A stretch of DNA of 64,000 bases from Mesorhizobium hawassense (lineage in GTDB: Bacteria > Pseudomonadota > Alphaproteobacteria > Rhizobiales > Rhizobiaceae): the NCBI RefSeq assembly GCF_003289945.1, contig NZ_QMBP01000014.1, forward strand, positions 124,001-188,000, given 5' to 3'. Made by a program: the position numbers and the translations under genes. The notes beneath the pieces were generated by a model. That model saw nothing but the letters and a program-made list of their open reading frames with translations. It was not told the DNA's origin and did no database searches. How positions within the stretch are numbered: position 1 is the stretch's first letter; each line of letters starts with the position of its first letter. Shown here piece by piece: positions 45,756-53,744 of this stretch.

Positions 45756-46724
45756 TCAAGCCCGCGATAGTGGCAATTTCGTCCCCGCGGCAACCCGCTC
45801 GTCCAGGACGGCATGGCGGAAGCGAAACAGCTTCGCCGGCCGTCCGACGGTATCGGCGGTCGTCTCACCTGTCTCCTCGACCAGATCCTGCTGCTCGACG
45901 AGGCGCCGGAAGTTCGGCTTGTGGAGCAGCCGTCCGGAGAGCGCTTCCACGGTGCGCTGCAACTTAAGCAGGGTGAAGACGGGTGGCATCAGCTCGAACA
46001 CCACGGGCCGGTATTTGATCTTCGAGCGCAGCCGCGCGATCCCCGTCGCCAGTATGCGGCGATGGTCGGCGATCATCGAGGTTCCGGATATCAGGATAGA
46101 GCCGCCTTGCTCCGACGCGCGCGTCGCCTCTTCGACGAGGGCTGCCTCGTAGAGGAGTTCGTAGCGCTGCAGGACGAGTTCCTCGTTCCAGTCGCGGCCG
46201 TCGAAGCCAAAGGCGATTGCTGCCCGCTGCAGGCGTTCGCGCCTCTCAACGTCTTGGCCAGCTCCGTTCGCCCAGGCCAGCAGGCGCGGTTGCAGAATGC
46301 CCGAAATAAGCGAGGGGGCGCCAGAACGGTGGTCTTCCCAGGGGAAGTAATCGTACCAGCTCCGCCAGGCGCGCTTGGCTGAGCCTGCGGCATGCTCCGC
46401 GCGCGTCAGAGCAAGATAGCTGATCGAAATCACCCGCTGTTGGCGCTCTTCGCCGATCCGGTCGCGGTCGGCAAACGTGTAGAGCTGCTCGATGTAGCCA
46501 AGCTGATGGCCGGTCTGCTGTTCCACCCAGGTCCTCAGGCCGAACTGAAGGGAACGATGCCCAAGCTCGAACGGACCAGAGGGCAGGGCGTTGGCCGGCC
46601 CGACGGTGAGAACGCTCGGTGCGTGATCGGTCACAGCCACCACGACCGCGATCAGGTCCACGTTCGCATCGTGGGCCTTGCCTGAGGGCGCTTCTTTTCC
46701 GCCTGCTGCTGCTTGGCCTTTCAT
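45756..46724 (-). CDS. nadQ: NUDIX-type transcriptional regulator of NAD synthesis, NadQ
   Basis: 322 residues. The N-terminal part (VDLIAVVVAVTDHAPSVLTVG, then FGLRTWVEQQTGHQLGYIEQLYTFAD) is a NUDIX-like fold lacking the catalytic Nudix box. The C-terminal winged-helix part (FTLLKLQRTVEALSGRLLHKPNFRRLVEQQDLVEETGE and KLFRFRHAVLDER) matches the NrtR/NadQ type. It lies 66 bases before nadA on the same strand with the dyad between them. It probably represses nadABC in response to NAD or ATP. Confidence 0.9.
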   Translation of the reverse strand: MKGQAAAGGKEAPSGKAHDANVDLIAVVVAVTDHAPSVLTVGPANALPSGPFELGHRSLQFGLRTWVEQQTGHQLGYIEQLYTFADRDRIGEERQQRVISISYLALTRAEHAAGSAKRAWRSWYDYFPWEDHRSGAPSLISGILQPRLLAWANGAGQDVERRERLQRAAIAFGFDGRDWNEELVLQRYELLYEAALVEEATRASEQGGSILISGTSMIADHRRILATGIARLRSKIKYRPVVFELMPPVFTLLKLQRTVEALSGRLLHKPNFRRLVEQQDLVEETGETTADTVGRPAKLFRFRHAVLDERVAAGTKLPLSRA

Positions 46725-47166
46725 TGTGCCCCGGGCTGTTCAGCCGACCCGGTCTGGGAGGCTGAATCAGATCGCGCGAAGTTGGACTGCGCTTATTCAC
46801 CCGTCAATGTTTCAGGACGAAGCGAGGCCATGCCATCAACACCTCGCCCCGTTGGTAAAATCTGCCGAACCGCGGCGAAATTCGCTCAAATGCACTTTCC
46901 GTGCCGAAAAGATAAGCAAATTCAGCTATTTACGGCGACCGAAGCGTACGAGCTTCGGCGAAAGGAAATCTCGGGAGAAGAGAGGATGGTGCCAGAGGCG
47001 GATTCGAAATTTTGGCGTATTGGATTGAATTTATTGATAAATCTTCAGTGCGAGAAACCACTGATACCCGCAAAATTACCCAACCAAAAATATTGCCGCC
47101 GGGTTCGATTCCATTTTCCACAGGAAATTGGATTGCATGATACTATCGCCCCGCAACCTCGGGGCC
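46725..47166. other. A/T-richer gap spanning the left edge of the tRNA-Phe element
   Basis: About 440 bases without a convincing gene. The part up to 46985 is the upstream region of nadQ; the short frames here lack ribosome sites. The distal att repeat lies at 46986-47008. The bases from about 46850 to 47110 are visibly richer in A and T than the rest of the window. Confidence 0.5.
46986..47008. repeat. distal attachment-site copy of the tRNA-Phe 3' end
   Basis: ATGGTGCCAGAGGCGGATTC plus GAA repeats the bases at 51205-51228 (ATGGTGCCCAGAGGCGGATT plus CGAA) with a single missing C. At the right-hand copy this is the 3' end of tRNA-Phe including the CCA. It marks the far end of the integrated element. 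Confidence 0.8.
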
Positions 47167-47382
47167 TTATCGGACTTCATCCTCTTCTCGCCTCGGTCTC
47201 CACGACACGGGATCTTCGATCCAGCGATTGATGTCGGATTCCCGCCACCCTGCGCCGTGGACGCTAATCTTGATCTGGGCGGGGAACGAGCCTTCTGCGA
47301 TCTTGCGATAGATGGTGGAGCGAGAGAGACCGCTGCGGGCGAGGACGATTCCCAGGCGGATGATACGGTCTGGTTGTTGCAT
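47167..47382 (-). CDS. AlpA-family helix-turn-helix regulator
   Basis: 71 residues. RIIRLGIVLARSGLSRSTIYRKIAEGSFPAQIKISVHGAGWRESDINRWI is the classic AlpA/excisionase-like helix-turn-helix, with the GWxxxDINRWI tail. Such proteins activate integrase or excision genes in P4-type islands. That fits a place between the distal att site and the toxin-antitoxin pair, opposite the integrase end. Confidence 0.85.
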   Translation of the reverse strand: MQQPDRIIRLGIVLARSGLSRSTIYRKIAEGSFPAQIKISVHGAGWRESDINRWIEDPVSWRPRREEDEVR

Positions 47383-47565
47383 AGCCGTCTTGCCTCTTGT
47401 TGGTTACTCCTGATCCAGACAGACTAAGGATTTCTGGTCGTGCAAGAGGTATTCAACTGGCGTCGCACAGTGGCGTAGGAGCGTCGGAAAATAGGCGGAA
47501 CTCTTGCTCGGCCCATGTGCCGCTGTTTGCAGTCCTTTTGCCTGACCGGAGCGCGGTTCGCCTTC

Positions 47566-47925
47566 TCAGGGCGCCTCCCCCCTTCCAATTCGGGGAGAAG
47601 CCGCCATGCCGAGAAACACGGTCATGGCTCGATTGAGCCGCAACATGTCCTCGTCATCAAGCCGTCCGATCTGCATCCCCATCTTCGCCTTCGGAACGGA
47701 GGTGATTTTGTCCACCATCAGTCGGCAGGTCGCGCGCAGGCCATTGCGCTCGCTCGGGTCCACGACCAGACGGAACAAGGGGGCCTCGGTCGTGTCGGTC
47801 GTAAAGACGCAGATCGTGATCGAGTCGGTTGCATCGAAGCTGTCATCCTGGACGATGACGGCGGGATGCGGCTTGCCCGCATAGTCCTTAGCGCCTGAGA
47901 CCGTCCAGACCTCGCCGCGCCTCAT
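47566..47925 (-). CDS. MazF/PemK-type toxin endoribonuclease
   Basis: 119 residues from the ATG overlapping the antitoxin stop. MRRGEVWTVSGAKDYAGKPHPAVIVQDDSF and DSITICVFTTDTTEAPLFRLVVDPSERNGLRATCRLMVDKITSVPKAKMGMQIGRLDDEDMLRLNRAMTVFLG match the MazF/PemK fold, including the RPAVIVQ-like strand and the conserved KITSV. The predicted role is mRNA cleavage when the antitoxin is lost, which would help keep the element in the host. Confidence 0.88.
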   Translation of the reverse strand: MRRGEVWTVSGAKDYAGKPHPAVIVQDDSFDATDSITICVFTTDTTEAPLFRLVVDPSERNGLRATCRLMVDKITSVPKAKMGMQIGRLDDEDMLRLNRAMTVFLGMAASPRIGRGEAP

Positions 47926-48143
47926 TCGTTCCAATCCGACACAGCGTCGATGAAGTCCTGATCCTCGCGAGCGTGAGCACTGGAGGCGACTGCCTGCGAC
48001 TGGCGATGTGCCTGTGCCCGGAAAGAGGAAGAACGGACGTCCGGCACCCAAATCTGGATCGGCCGCAGCCCTTGCGCGCGCAGCCGCTCGCGATGCTCGC
48101 GCACCTTCACGCGGACCGCCTTCGGCTTCGGTGCTGTGGTCAT
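47922..48143 (-). CDS. MazE-type antitoxin
   Basis: 73 residues from the ATG at 48143 (an open frame continues to 48242 without a better start). VKVREHRERLRAQGLRPIQIWVPDV followed by QAHRQSQAVASSAHAREDQDFIDAVSDW is the pattern of the MazE-family antitoxins that precede MazF in rhizobia, with an N-terminal RHH-like region and an acidic tail. The stop overlaps the toxin start (ATGA), giving tight coupling. Confidence 0.82.
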   Translation of the reverse strand: MTTAPKPKAVRVKVREHRERLRAQGLRPIQIWVPDVRSSSFRAQAHRQSQAVASSAHAREDQDFIDAVSDWNE

Positions 48144-48814
48144 ATCGGCCTGCGTATCAATAGTTACATGTAACCTATCACGCGACTCTCTCCGCAGCCA
48201 GAATTTTCTCGCAAGCCCGAGCCTTGCGAACGGTGTGGCCAAGCCGAGTACGCAAGTCGCTCACCTGTCATGCCTGGATCCTACAATGTGGAAAACAGGA
48301 CGCAGGTACAAACCCTTAGGCGTTCGACGCACATTGCGCCGAACGGCGGCAATGTGCGCATGGCACCAGAAAAGCCGACAAAATCAACCGACCGACCGAC
48401 GCGCAATGTGCGCGCTTTTATCTAGCCATCCTAGTCTGTGGTGCCTTGGGAGACTTCGCCGATATCGAAATTACTCCTCAATATTGCGATAATGCACGAT
48501 TCTATTCTCCAGGCTACGATTCCACCGTTTGGCGTCAGGTTCCGATGTGCCGTGCAGTCTTCCGCGCTTTGCTTGGGGGTGTTGTGGCTGCACGAAGGCA
48601 GCGCTCGAGCGGTCGCGGCGCACTTTTCCGTCGGACTGACAGAGCATCATCAAAGGCAGTCGAGCGTGGTCCGGCCGTCCGTCGATCGGCGCGGCAGCAG
48701 GCAGGGTAACGTGCGTTCCGTCGTTCCTCATCCATCCGCCGGAGCGGATCTCCTTAGCTTAGACGGCGCCGGTCAGAGTGCCGGTGCCATGCGTTTTAAC
48801 TGTCGGTCATCTGC
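48144..48814. other. non-coding stretch upstream of the toxin-antitoxin pair
   Basis: About 670 bases without a gene I can support; short frames lack ribosome sites and family resemblance. It contains the GCACATTGC/GCAATGTGC repeats at 48329-48411 and a related CAATGTG at 48283-48289. Confidence 0.45.
48329..48411. repeat. three copies of a 9-mer GCAATGTGC in both orientations
   Basis: GCACATTGC (48329-48337) faces GCAATGTGC (48349-48357), a 9-bp perfect inverted repeat with an 11-base spacer. A third copy, GCAATGTGC, lies at 48403-48411. A partial CAATGTG sits at 48283. The region is 186-268 bases upstream of the antitoxin. It could be an operator, an origin-like iteron set, or integrase arm sites. 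Confidence 0.6.
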
Positions 48815-49105
48815 TCATTGATGCGCTCCCAGAAGCTTGCGGGCCTTGCCATGCGCGCCGCCCAGCGTCCGCTTGGCTTCCCGCCGGATCGCCGACGTAG
48901 AACGCCCCGTCGGTCCAGATCGCGTGCATGATCACGGCAGCTTGCGCGCTACCGCGACGCAGGCCTCGCGGTGACAGGAAGCGCTTGGCGATCGCCTGGC
49001 CCCAACTCTTGACGTTGTCGGAGCCCTTGAAGCGCGCCATCAGATCCGACGCGGCCTCGTAGAGCGCGCTCGCACGTCGGCGCCGCCCTGCACATGCATC
49101 GTCTC
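48815..49105 (-). pseudogene. IS110-type transposase C-terminal remnant with frameshifts
   Basis: Reading in three frames gives ALYEAASDLMARFKGSDNVK and on to AIAKR (from 49067), SCHREACVAVARKL, AVIMHAIWTDGAFYVGD and GKARKLLGAHQ then a stop at 48815. This is the C-terminal part of IS110/transposase_20 proteins as I remember it (xxRFKGSDxVKSWGxAIAKRS, VARKLAVIMHAxWTDG). One extra T near 48980 and one missing G near 48937 break the frame, with another shift near 48870. The N-terminal DEDD part and the ends of the IS are gone. Confidence 0.75.
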
Positions 49106-49172
49106 AGGGGCTGCGCCACCCCTTCACGGGGAGAGCTTCAGAGAGGCGGCGGATGCCGCCTCTCTTCTCGAC

Positions 49173-49502
49173 TTAACCGCGGTCCGGATCCTTGAGCTCC
49201 CGGATCACCGCTTTGAGCTCATAGTCGCCAATCTTGGTGCGGCGCTGCGCGACCAGGATGCTGACGGCCGTCTCATTCGCCTCGATCGCCCGGACCGCGT
49301 CCTCCATGTCGTCATACGGCCCGAGGTTTTCGATGGGGATGACGTCGCCGTTCTCGTCGTAGCCGCCGTGGAGATACATCGGCTCCCGCGTCAGGCGCGA
49401 AAGCGCCCACTCCGCCTCGTGGATGAGTCGGAAGGCCTGCTTGCGTTGCCGCCAGTATTCTGCGCTGCCGCCGTCGATGGTGACGATGTCGCGATGTGTC
49501 AT
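49173..49502 (-). CDS. hypothetical protein of the element
   Basis: 109 residues from an ATG with AAAGGAG upstream. It is acidic, with EYWRQRKQAFRLIHEAEWALSRLTREPMYLHGGYDENGDVIPIENLG and a C-terminal EANETAVSILVAQRRTKIGDYELKAVIRELKD. I recognise no domain. The good ribosome site and codon pattern speak for a real gene. It lies between the transposase remnant and the integrase. Confidence 0.6.
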   Translation of the reverse strand: MTHRDIVTIDGGSAEYWRQRKQAFRLIHEAEWALSRLTREPMYLHGGYDENGDVIPIENLGPYDDMEDAVRAIEANETAVSILVAQRRTKIGDYELKAVIRELKDPDRG

Positions 49503-49846
49503 GGAAGTCTCCTTTCGATCTCTGACGGAAGGAGCCCGCACCGGCGCATCGAGGGGTCAAGGATCGCGTTAGCGACCGCTACGCGGCGAGCGGGGGAGCC
49601 GATTTTGTCGGCGGGCGCGCTTCAGCGTCCGGTGGCAAAATTGGGGGGACCGCTCGTCCTTGACGCCGGAGAGGCGGTGCCACAATGGGCAGTCAGAGAG
49701 AGATAGCTCACGGCCCCGACCGGGGCCGTGTCCGTATCCGGCGACCAGCCGGTCCTGCGCCCTCCCACTGCATCCCTCGTTCAAGGGAGGGCTATAGCGT
49801 AGACATAGTTCTCGTCATCACCTGTCAAGGCGGCCGCAGAATTTGT
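49503..49846. other. gap between the hypothetical gene and the integrase
   Basis: About 340 bases with no gene I can support. The main structure is the hairpin at 49709-49730 (CACGGCCCC/GGGGCCGTG, 9-bp stem, four-base loop), which may end the integrase transcript. Confidence 0.5.
49709..49730 (-). terminator. hairpin downstream of the integrase
   Basis: CACGGCCCC pairs with GGGGCCGTG around GACC. It lies about 115 bases after the integrase stop on its transcript. There is no clear U-run, so termination is a guess. Confidence 0.4.
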
Positions 49847-51034
49847 CTAACCGCCTGCCTTTACTGCGTCTAGCAAATCGCCCCACTCCTGCATCAGAGT
49901 CACTCGCTGCTCCCAATAGGTGGCGCGGTTGTAGGTCCGCCGGATTGCGTTCTTGTCCTGGTGCGCCAGCACCGCCTCAATTACATCTGGATCGCAGTTG
50001 TTGGCGTTGAGGATGGTGCTGGCGGTCACCCGGAAGCCGTGGGCTGTCACTTCGTCCTTGCCGTAACCCATGCGCCGCAGGGCGGAATTCATAGAGTTCT
50101 CGGAAAGCGGACGCTTGGTCGACCGGATCGAAGGAAAGACCAGGCTGCCGTGTTCGGAAAGCGGCCAGACCTCTCCCAAGACCCGGAGCGCCTGTTTGGA
50201 TAGCGGCACATCGTGCGGAGCACGCATCTTCATGCGCTTGGCTGGGATGTGCCAGACAGCCTCCTCTCGGTTGAACTCGTCGCGGGTCGCTCCCCGCACC
50301 TCCCCGGGACGGACACACGTAAGAGCCAGGAACTGGAGCGCGGCTTTGAGGGTCGGCCAACCGTCGTACTCATCGATCGCGACGAGGAGCTGGCCGAATT
50401 TCTTCGCATCGGTGATCGCAGCACGGCCGTTGGCTTTCGGCGGCTGGAGGGCGCCTTGGAGGGCCAAGGTGGGGTTGGTCTCGGCCCGGAGGGTGACAAT
50501 CGCCAACCGAAAGACACTGCCGATCACGCCGCGCAAACGTCGCGCCGTTTCCCGTCGGCCGCTCTTCTCGATCTTCTGGAGGAGTTGGAGAATTTCGGCT
50601 GCGGTGACCTCTTTGATGGGACGCTTGGCGAGCGGGCTGGCCAGGTCTTCGAGTAGCCACTTGGTTTTGGTGACGGTGGCCGTCGCGGCGTCCCGTTCCT
50701 TCATCCGTGTGACGTATTCCTCGGCAATCAGGCCGAAAGTGGTGCGCGCTTCTGTGAGAGCCGTGACCTTCTCCTCCTTGCGTTTGGTGGAGGGGTTGAT
50801 ACCGGCGGCCAGCAATCTTTTGGCATTGTCCCGCCTCTCTCTCGCGTCGAGAAGCGACACCAGCGGATATTTGCCAAAGGATAGGATGTTTTCCTTCTCC
50901 AGATAGCGATAACGCAGCTGCCAGAGCTTCGAGCCGCCTTTTTGGACGAGTAGATAGAGCCCGTCGCCATCAGCAAGGCGATACGGCTTGTCTTTGGGCT
51001 GCGCGTTTTTGCAGGCTAAATCGGAGAGCGACAT
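49847..51034 (-). CDS. P4-type tyrosine recombinase (integrase)
   Basis: 395 residues from the ATG at 51034. The N-terminal DUF4102-type arm-binding domain (SLSDLACKNAQPKDKPYRLADGDGLYLLVQKGGSKLWQLRYRY, ILSFGKYPLVSLLDARERRDNAKRLL) is followed by a core-binding domain and the catalytic domain. Catalytic residues seen: Arg in CVRPGEVRGATRDEF, HGFR in VTAHGFRVTAST, a His in VLAHQD and the Tyr nucleophile in YNRATYWEQR. Its start is about 170 bases from tRNA-Phe, the normal layout for integrases using tRNA 3' ends. It seems intact. Confidence 0.95.
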   Translation of the reverse strand: MSLSDLACKNAQPKDKPYRLADGDGLYLLVQKGGSKLWQLRYRYLEKENILSFGKYPLVSLLDARERRDNAKRLLAAGINPSTKRKEEKVTALTEARTTFGLIAEEYVTRMKERDAATATVTKTKWLLEDLASPLAKRPIKEVTAAEILQLLQKIEKSGRRETARRLRGVIGSVFRLAIVTLRAETNPTLALQGALQPPKANGRAAITDAKKFGQLLVAIDEYDGWPTLKAALQFLALTCVRPGEVRGATRDEFNREEAVWHIPAKRMKMRAPHDVPLSKQALRVLGEVWPLSEHGSLVFPSIRSTKRPLSENSMNSALRRMGYGKDEVTAHGFRVTASTILNANNCDPDVIEAVLAHQDKNAIRRTYNRATYWEQRVTLMQEWGDLLDAVKAGG

Positions 51035-51205
51035 GGGTAACGGGCCTCCCGGGTAATGGGTAATACCCGGATCGTTACCCACAAACTGATGCGTTGCAAC
51101 GGTACACGGCGGGTCGCCATGAGCAGGCTGGACCAGTCAAGTATTTGATTTATCTAGATATGTGGAGCGCTATGAGAAGTGGTGGGAAGTCCTGGGAAAG
51201 GCAAA

Positions 51206-51281
<76 letters not shown>

Positions 51282-51526
51282 CTGTGCCGGCTAACGGGGT
51301 CCGCCCGCCGGATTTCAGGGAAGCGCCAAGTGGCGCCCCTTGAAAGCGCGTGGGTTATAGCACGGGAATCTTGGCTGTCCAGCGCCTAAGGGGCGATTTT
51401 CCGGGGCAATTGTCGCAGGCACATGACAGGACGCAAGCGACGTCGGCAAAGGAGCAATCTCGTTGCCGGCAAAGCCGGGATCTGATTACCCGCCAGCACC
51501 TCGGAACGGCGGCTTGTCGCCAGCGC

Positions 51527-51748
51527 TCACCCCTCGTCCTTAGGCGAGGGTCCCGGCCTCGGGCTGTCGTCTTCGTCCTCCTCGCCGTCGCGGCCGGGAA
51601 TGACATAGGCGCCCTTCAGCCAGCGATTGAGGTCGATGTCCTTGCAGCGCGTCGAGCAGAACGGGTAGTGCTCGCGCGCCGAGGGCTTGCCGCATTCGGG
51701 GCAGGGCCGCTTTGGCCGAAGCGGCGTCACCTTGTCGTCCAGGCTCAT
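51527..51748 (-). CDS. yacG: DNA gyrase inhibitor YacG-type zinc protein
   Basis: 73 residues with a zinc-ribbon CPECGKPSAREHYPFCSTRCKDIDLNRWLKGAYVIPG, the YacG signature, then an acidic tail EEDEDDSPRP. In E. coli YacG binds GyrB and inhibits gyrase. The start overlaps the maf stop, and maf lies next in the usual rhizobial infA-maf-yacG order. Confidence 0.95.
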   Translation of the reverse strand: MSLDDKVTPLRPKRPCPECGKPSAREHYPFCSTRCKDIDLNRWLKGAYVIPGRDGEEDEDDSPRPGPSPKDEG

Positions 51749-52371
51749 GAGCGCGCAGCGTGCCAGTTCTGGTGCGCTTTGAACCCTTCGCCCGAAAGCA
51801 GCGCGACACTTTCATAGAGCGGCAGACCGACGACGTTGGTGTAGGAGCCGACCAGCTTGACGACGAACGAGCCGGCTAGGCCCTGTACGGCATAGCCGCC
51901 GGCCTTGCCGCGCCATTCGCCCGAGGCGACATAAGCGTCGATCTCCTCGCGCGGCAGCCGCTTGAAACGAACCCTGGTCTCCACCAGCCGCTGACGCAGC
52001 TTGCCGCCCGGCGTGATCAGGCAGATGCCGGAATAGACCCGGTGCGAGCGGCCGGAAAGCAGGCCGAGGCAATTGATGGCGTCGTCGATCGTCTCCGCCT
52101 TGGGCAGAATGCGCCGCCCGACCGCCACCACCGTGTCGGCGGCGAGGATGAAGGCGGGCGCGTAATCGTCCTCGCTCTTCAGCGAGGCAAGCGCCTTCTC
52201 GGCCTTGTCCTTGGACAGGCGCTTGGCCAGCGAGCGCGGATGCTCGGCGCGCAACGGTGTCTCATCGACGTCGGCTGGCAGCACCCGGTCCGGCTCGATG
52301 CCGGCCTGCTGAAGCAATTCGATGCGGCGCGGCGAACCAGAGGCAAGCACCAGCTTCTGCAAAAGGCTCAT
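51745..52371 (-). CDS. Maf family nucleoside triphosphate pyrophosphatase
   Basis: 208 residues. LVLASGSPRRIELLQQAGI, ADVDETPLRAEHP, FILAADTVVAVGRRIL, LSGRSHRVYSG and GKAGGYAVQGLAGSFV are Maf signatures. Such enzymes hydrolyse dTTP, UTP or modified nucleotides and affect septation. It starts 29 bases after infA. Confidence 0.93.
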   Translation of the reverse strand: MSLLQKLVLASGSPRRIELLQQAGIEPDRVLPADVDETPLRAEHPRSLAKRLSKDKAEKALASLKSEDDYAPAFILAADTVVAVGRRILPKAETIDDAINCLGLLSGRSHRVYSGICLITPGGKLRQRLVETRVRFKRLPREEIDAYVASGEWRGKAGGYAVQGLAGSFVVKLVGSYTNVVGLPLYESVALLSGEGFKAHQNWHAARS

Positions 52372-52399
52372 CGCGCTTCCCGGTCGAAACCTGGCGGTC

Positions 52400-52618
52400 T
52401 TACTTGAAACGGTAGGTGATGCGGCCCTTGGTCAGGTCGTAAGGCGTCATCTCGACCAGGACCTTGTCGCCGGTCAGCACGCGGATGCGGTTCTTGCGCA
52501 TGCGGCCGGCCGTGTGGGCGATGATTTCGTGTTCGTTTTCGAGCTTCACGCGGAACATCGCATTGGGCAGCAGTTCGGTGACCACACCTGGAAACTCGAG
52601 GACTTCTTCCTTCGGCAT
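52400..52618 (-). CDS. infA: translation initiation factor IF-1
   Basis: 72 residues from the ATG at 52618 with AAAGG upstream. The OB-fold sequence [72 protein letters not shown] is nearly invariant in the group. The frame is open eleven codons further upstream, but the family start is clear. Confidence 0.97.
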
Positions 52619-52706
52619 TCGATACCTTTGCTTGGATGGGCGTTCCGGCAATCCGGCCGGAATTTGCGGCGGAACCTATATGATAATCGTCCGCTTGTGA
52701 ACACGC

Positions 52707-53156
52707 TTAATCCGTGGCGTTTTTTGCCTCTGGAAGCAGGAAACGTCGGCTTATGCGCGCCTTCAGCCGCTCGCGCACGTCGCGATAGGCAGCCAAGATG
52801 TGCTCGCGGGTGCCGCCGGTGTCGGTCGGGTCGGGCATCGGCCAATATTCGACCTCGACGGCGAGCGAGCGGGTGAGCTCGAGCGCTGTATGATGCGCCT
52901 CCGGCGCCAGCGTGACGATCAGGTCGAAATAATCGTCTTCCAGCTCTTCCAGCGCCCTTGGCTGGCGTTCGCCGAGCGACAGGCTTTCCTCGGCCAGCAC
53001 GGCATCGACGAACGGGTCGCGCTCGCCGGCGCGCACGCCGGCCGAGGCGACGAAAGAGGTGGCGGGCAGCATGCGGCGCGCCAGCTGCTCCGCGATCGGC
53101 GAGCGCACGGCGTTCATGCCGCACAGGAACAGGATCGAATGCGGCAGGGCGGCCAC
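52707..53156 (-). CDS. low-molecular-weight phosphotyrosine phosphatase-like protein
   Basis: 149 residues from a GTG at 53156. The active-site P-loop is CGMNAVRSP (C-x5-R), with the acid loop ending in MPDPTDTGGTREH. Arsenate reductase is a related possibility. The start is uncertain: a dispersed repeat (53159-53254) touches the GTG directly, and the longer frame from 53210 runs through the repeat itself. No ribosome site is seen, so expression may rely on the upstream gene. Confidence 0.82.
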   Translation of the reverse strand: MAALPHSILFLCGMNAVRSPIAEQLARRMLPATSFVASAGVRAGERDPFVDAVLAEESLSLGERQPRALEELEDDYFDLIVTLAPEAHHTALELTRSLAVEVEYWPMPDPTDTGGTREHILAAYRDVRERLKARISRRFLLPEAKNATD

Positions 53157-53158
53157 TA

Positions 53159-53254
53159 GAGCATGATCCCAAAAAGTGGGAACCGGTTTTTGGGAAAGAT
53201 CATGCTCCAACAGAGAGCTGGACCAGGATGGTGTTTCAACGAAACATCATCCTG
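53159..53254. repeat. dispersed palindromic repeat before the phosphatase gene
   Basis: AGAGCATGATC at 53159 faces GATCATGCTC ending at 53208, with inner AAAAGTGGG/AACCGGTTTTTGGG. A second dyad, CAGGATGGTGTTTC/GAAACATCATCCTG, occupies 53224-53254. It is the same family as 55519-55624. Confidence 0.75.
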
Positions 53255-53256
53255 AT

Positions 53257-53742
53257 CTAACCCCGCCAGTGCAGCACGCAGACCAGCGTGAACAGCCGGC
53301 GCGCCGTGTCGAAGTCGATCTCGATCTTGCCGGCGAGCCGGTCCATCAGCGTCTGCGAGCCCTCATTGTGCAGGCCGCGTCGGCCCATGTCGATCGCCTC
53401 GATATGACTGGGCGTCGAGGAGCGGATGGCCTCGTAGTAGCTTTCGCAGATGAGATAGTAGTCCTTGACGATGCGCCTCAGCGGCGTCAGCGACAGGATG
53501 TGGGTGACCACGTCGGCGCCATCCTCGCGGCTGACGGCGAAGACCAGGCGCGACTCTGCCAGCGACAGCTTGAGCTTGTAGGGGCCCGCGCCGTCGTCGC
53601 TGACCGGCCGAAAGCTGTTCTCCTCGATGAGGTCGAAGATGGCCACCGCCCGCTCGTGCTCGACGTCGGGCGTCGAACGTCCGATCGTCTCGTCGAGCTC
53701 GACGTCGATCAGCCTGTTGCGGGTTTGGTGGTGGCCGGACAT
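53257..53742 (-). CDS. UPF0262 family protein
   Basis: 161 residues. RLIDVELDETIGRSTPDVEHERAVAIFDLIEENSFRP, PYKLKLSLAESRLVF and TPLRRIVKDYYLICESYYEAIRSSTPSHIEAIDMGRRGLHNEGSQTL are the UPF0262 pattern of alphaproteobacteria. The function is unknown. It starts 3 bases after hisD and precedes the phosphatase, the conserved local order. Confidence 0.93.
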   Translation of the reverse strand: MSGHHQTRNRLIDVELDETIGRSTPDVEHERAVAIFDLIEENSFRPVSDDGAGPYKLKLSLAESRLVFAVSREDGADVVTHILSLTPLRRIVKDYYLICESYYEAIRSSTPSHIEAIDMGRRGLHNEGSQTLMDRLAGKIEIDFDTARRLFTLVCVLHWRG

Positions 53743-53744
53743 CG

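Noticed and set aside
48438..48821. Plus-strand frame of 127 codons within the element
   Set aside because: No ribosome site, no recognisable domain, and it runs into the transposase remnant on the other strand.
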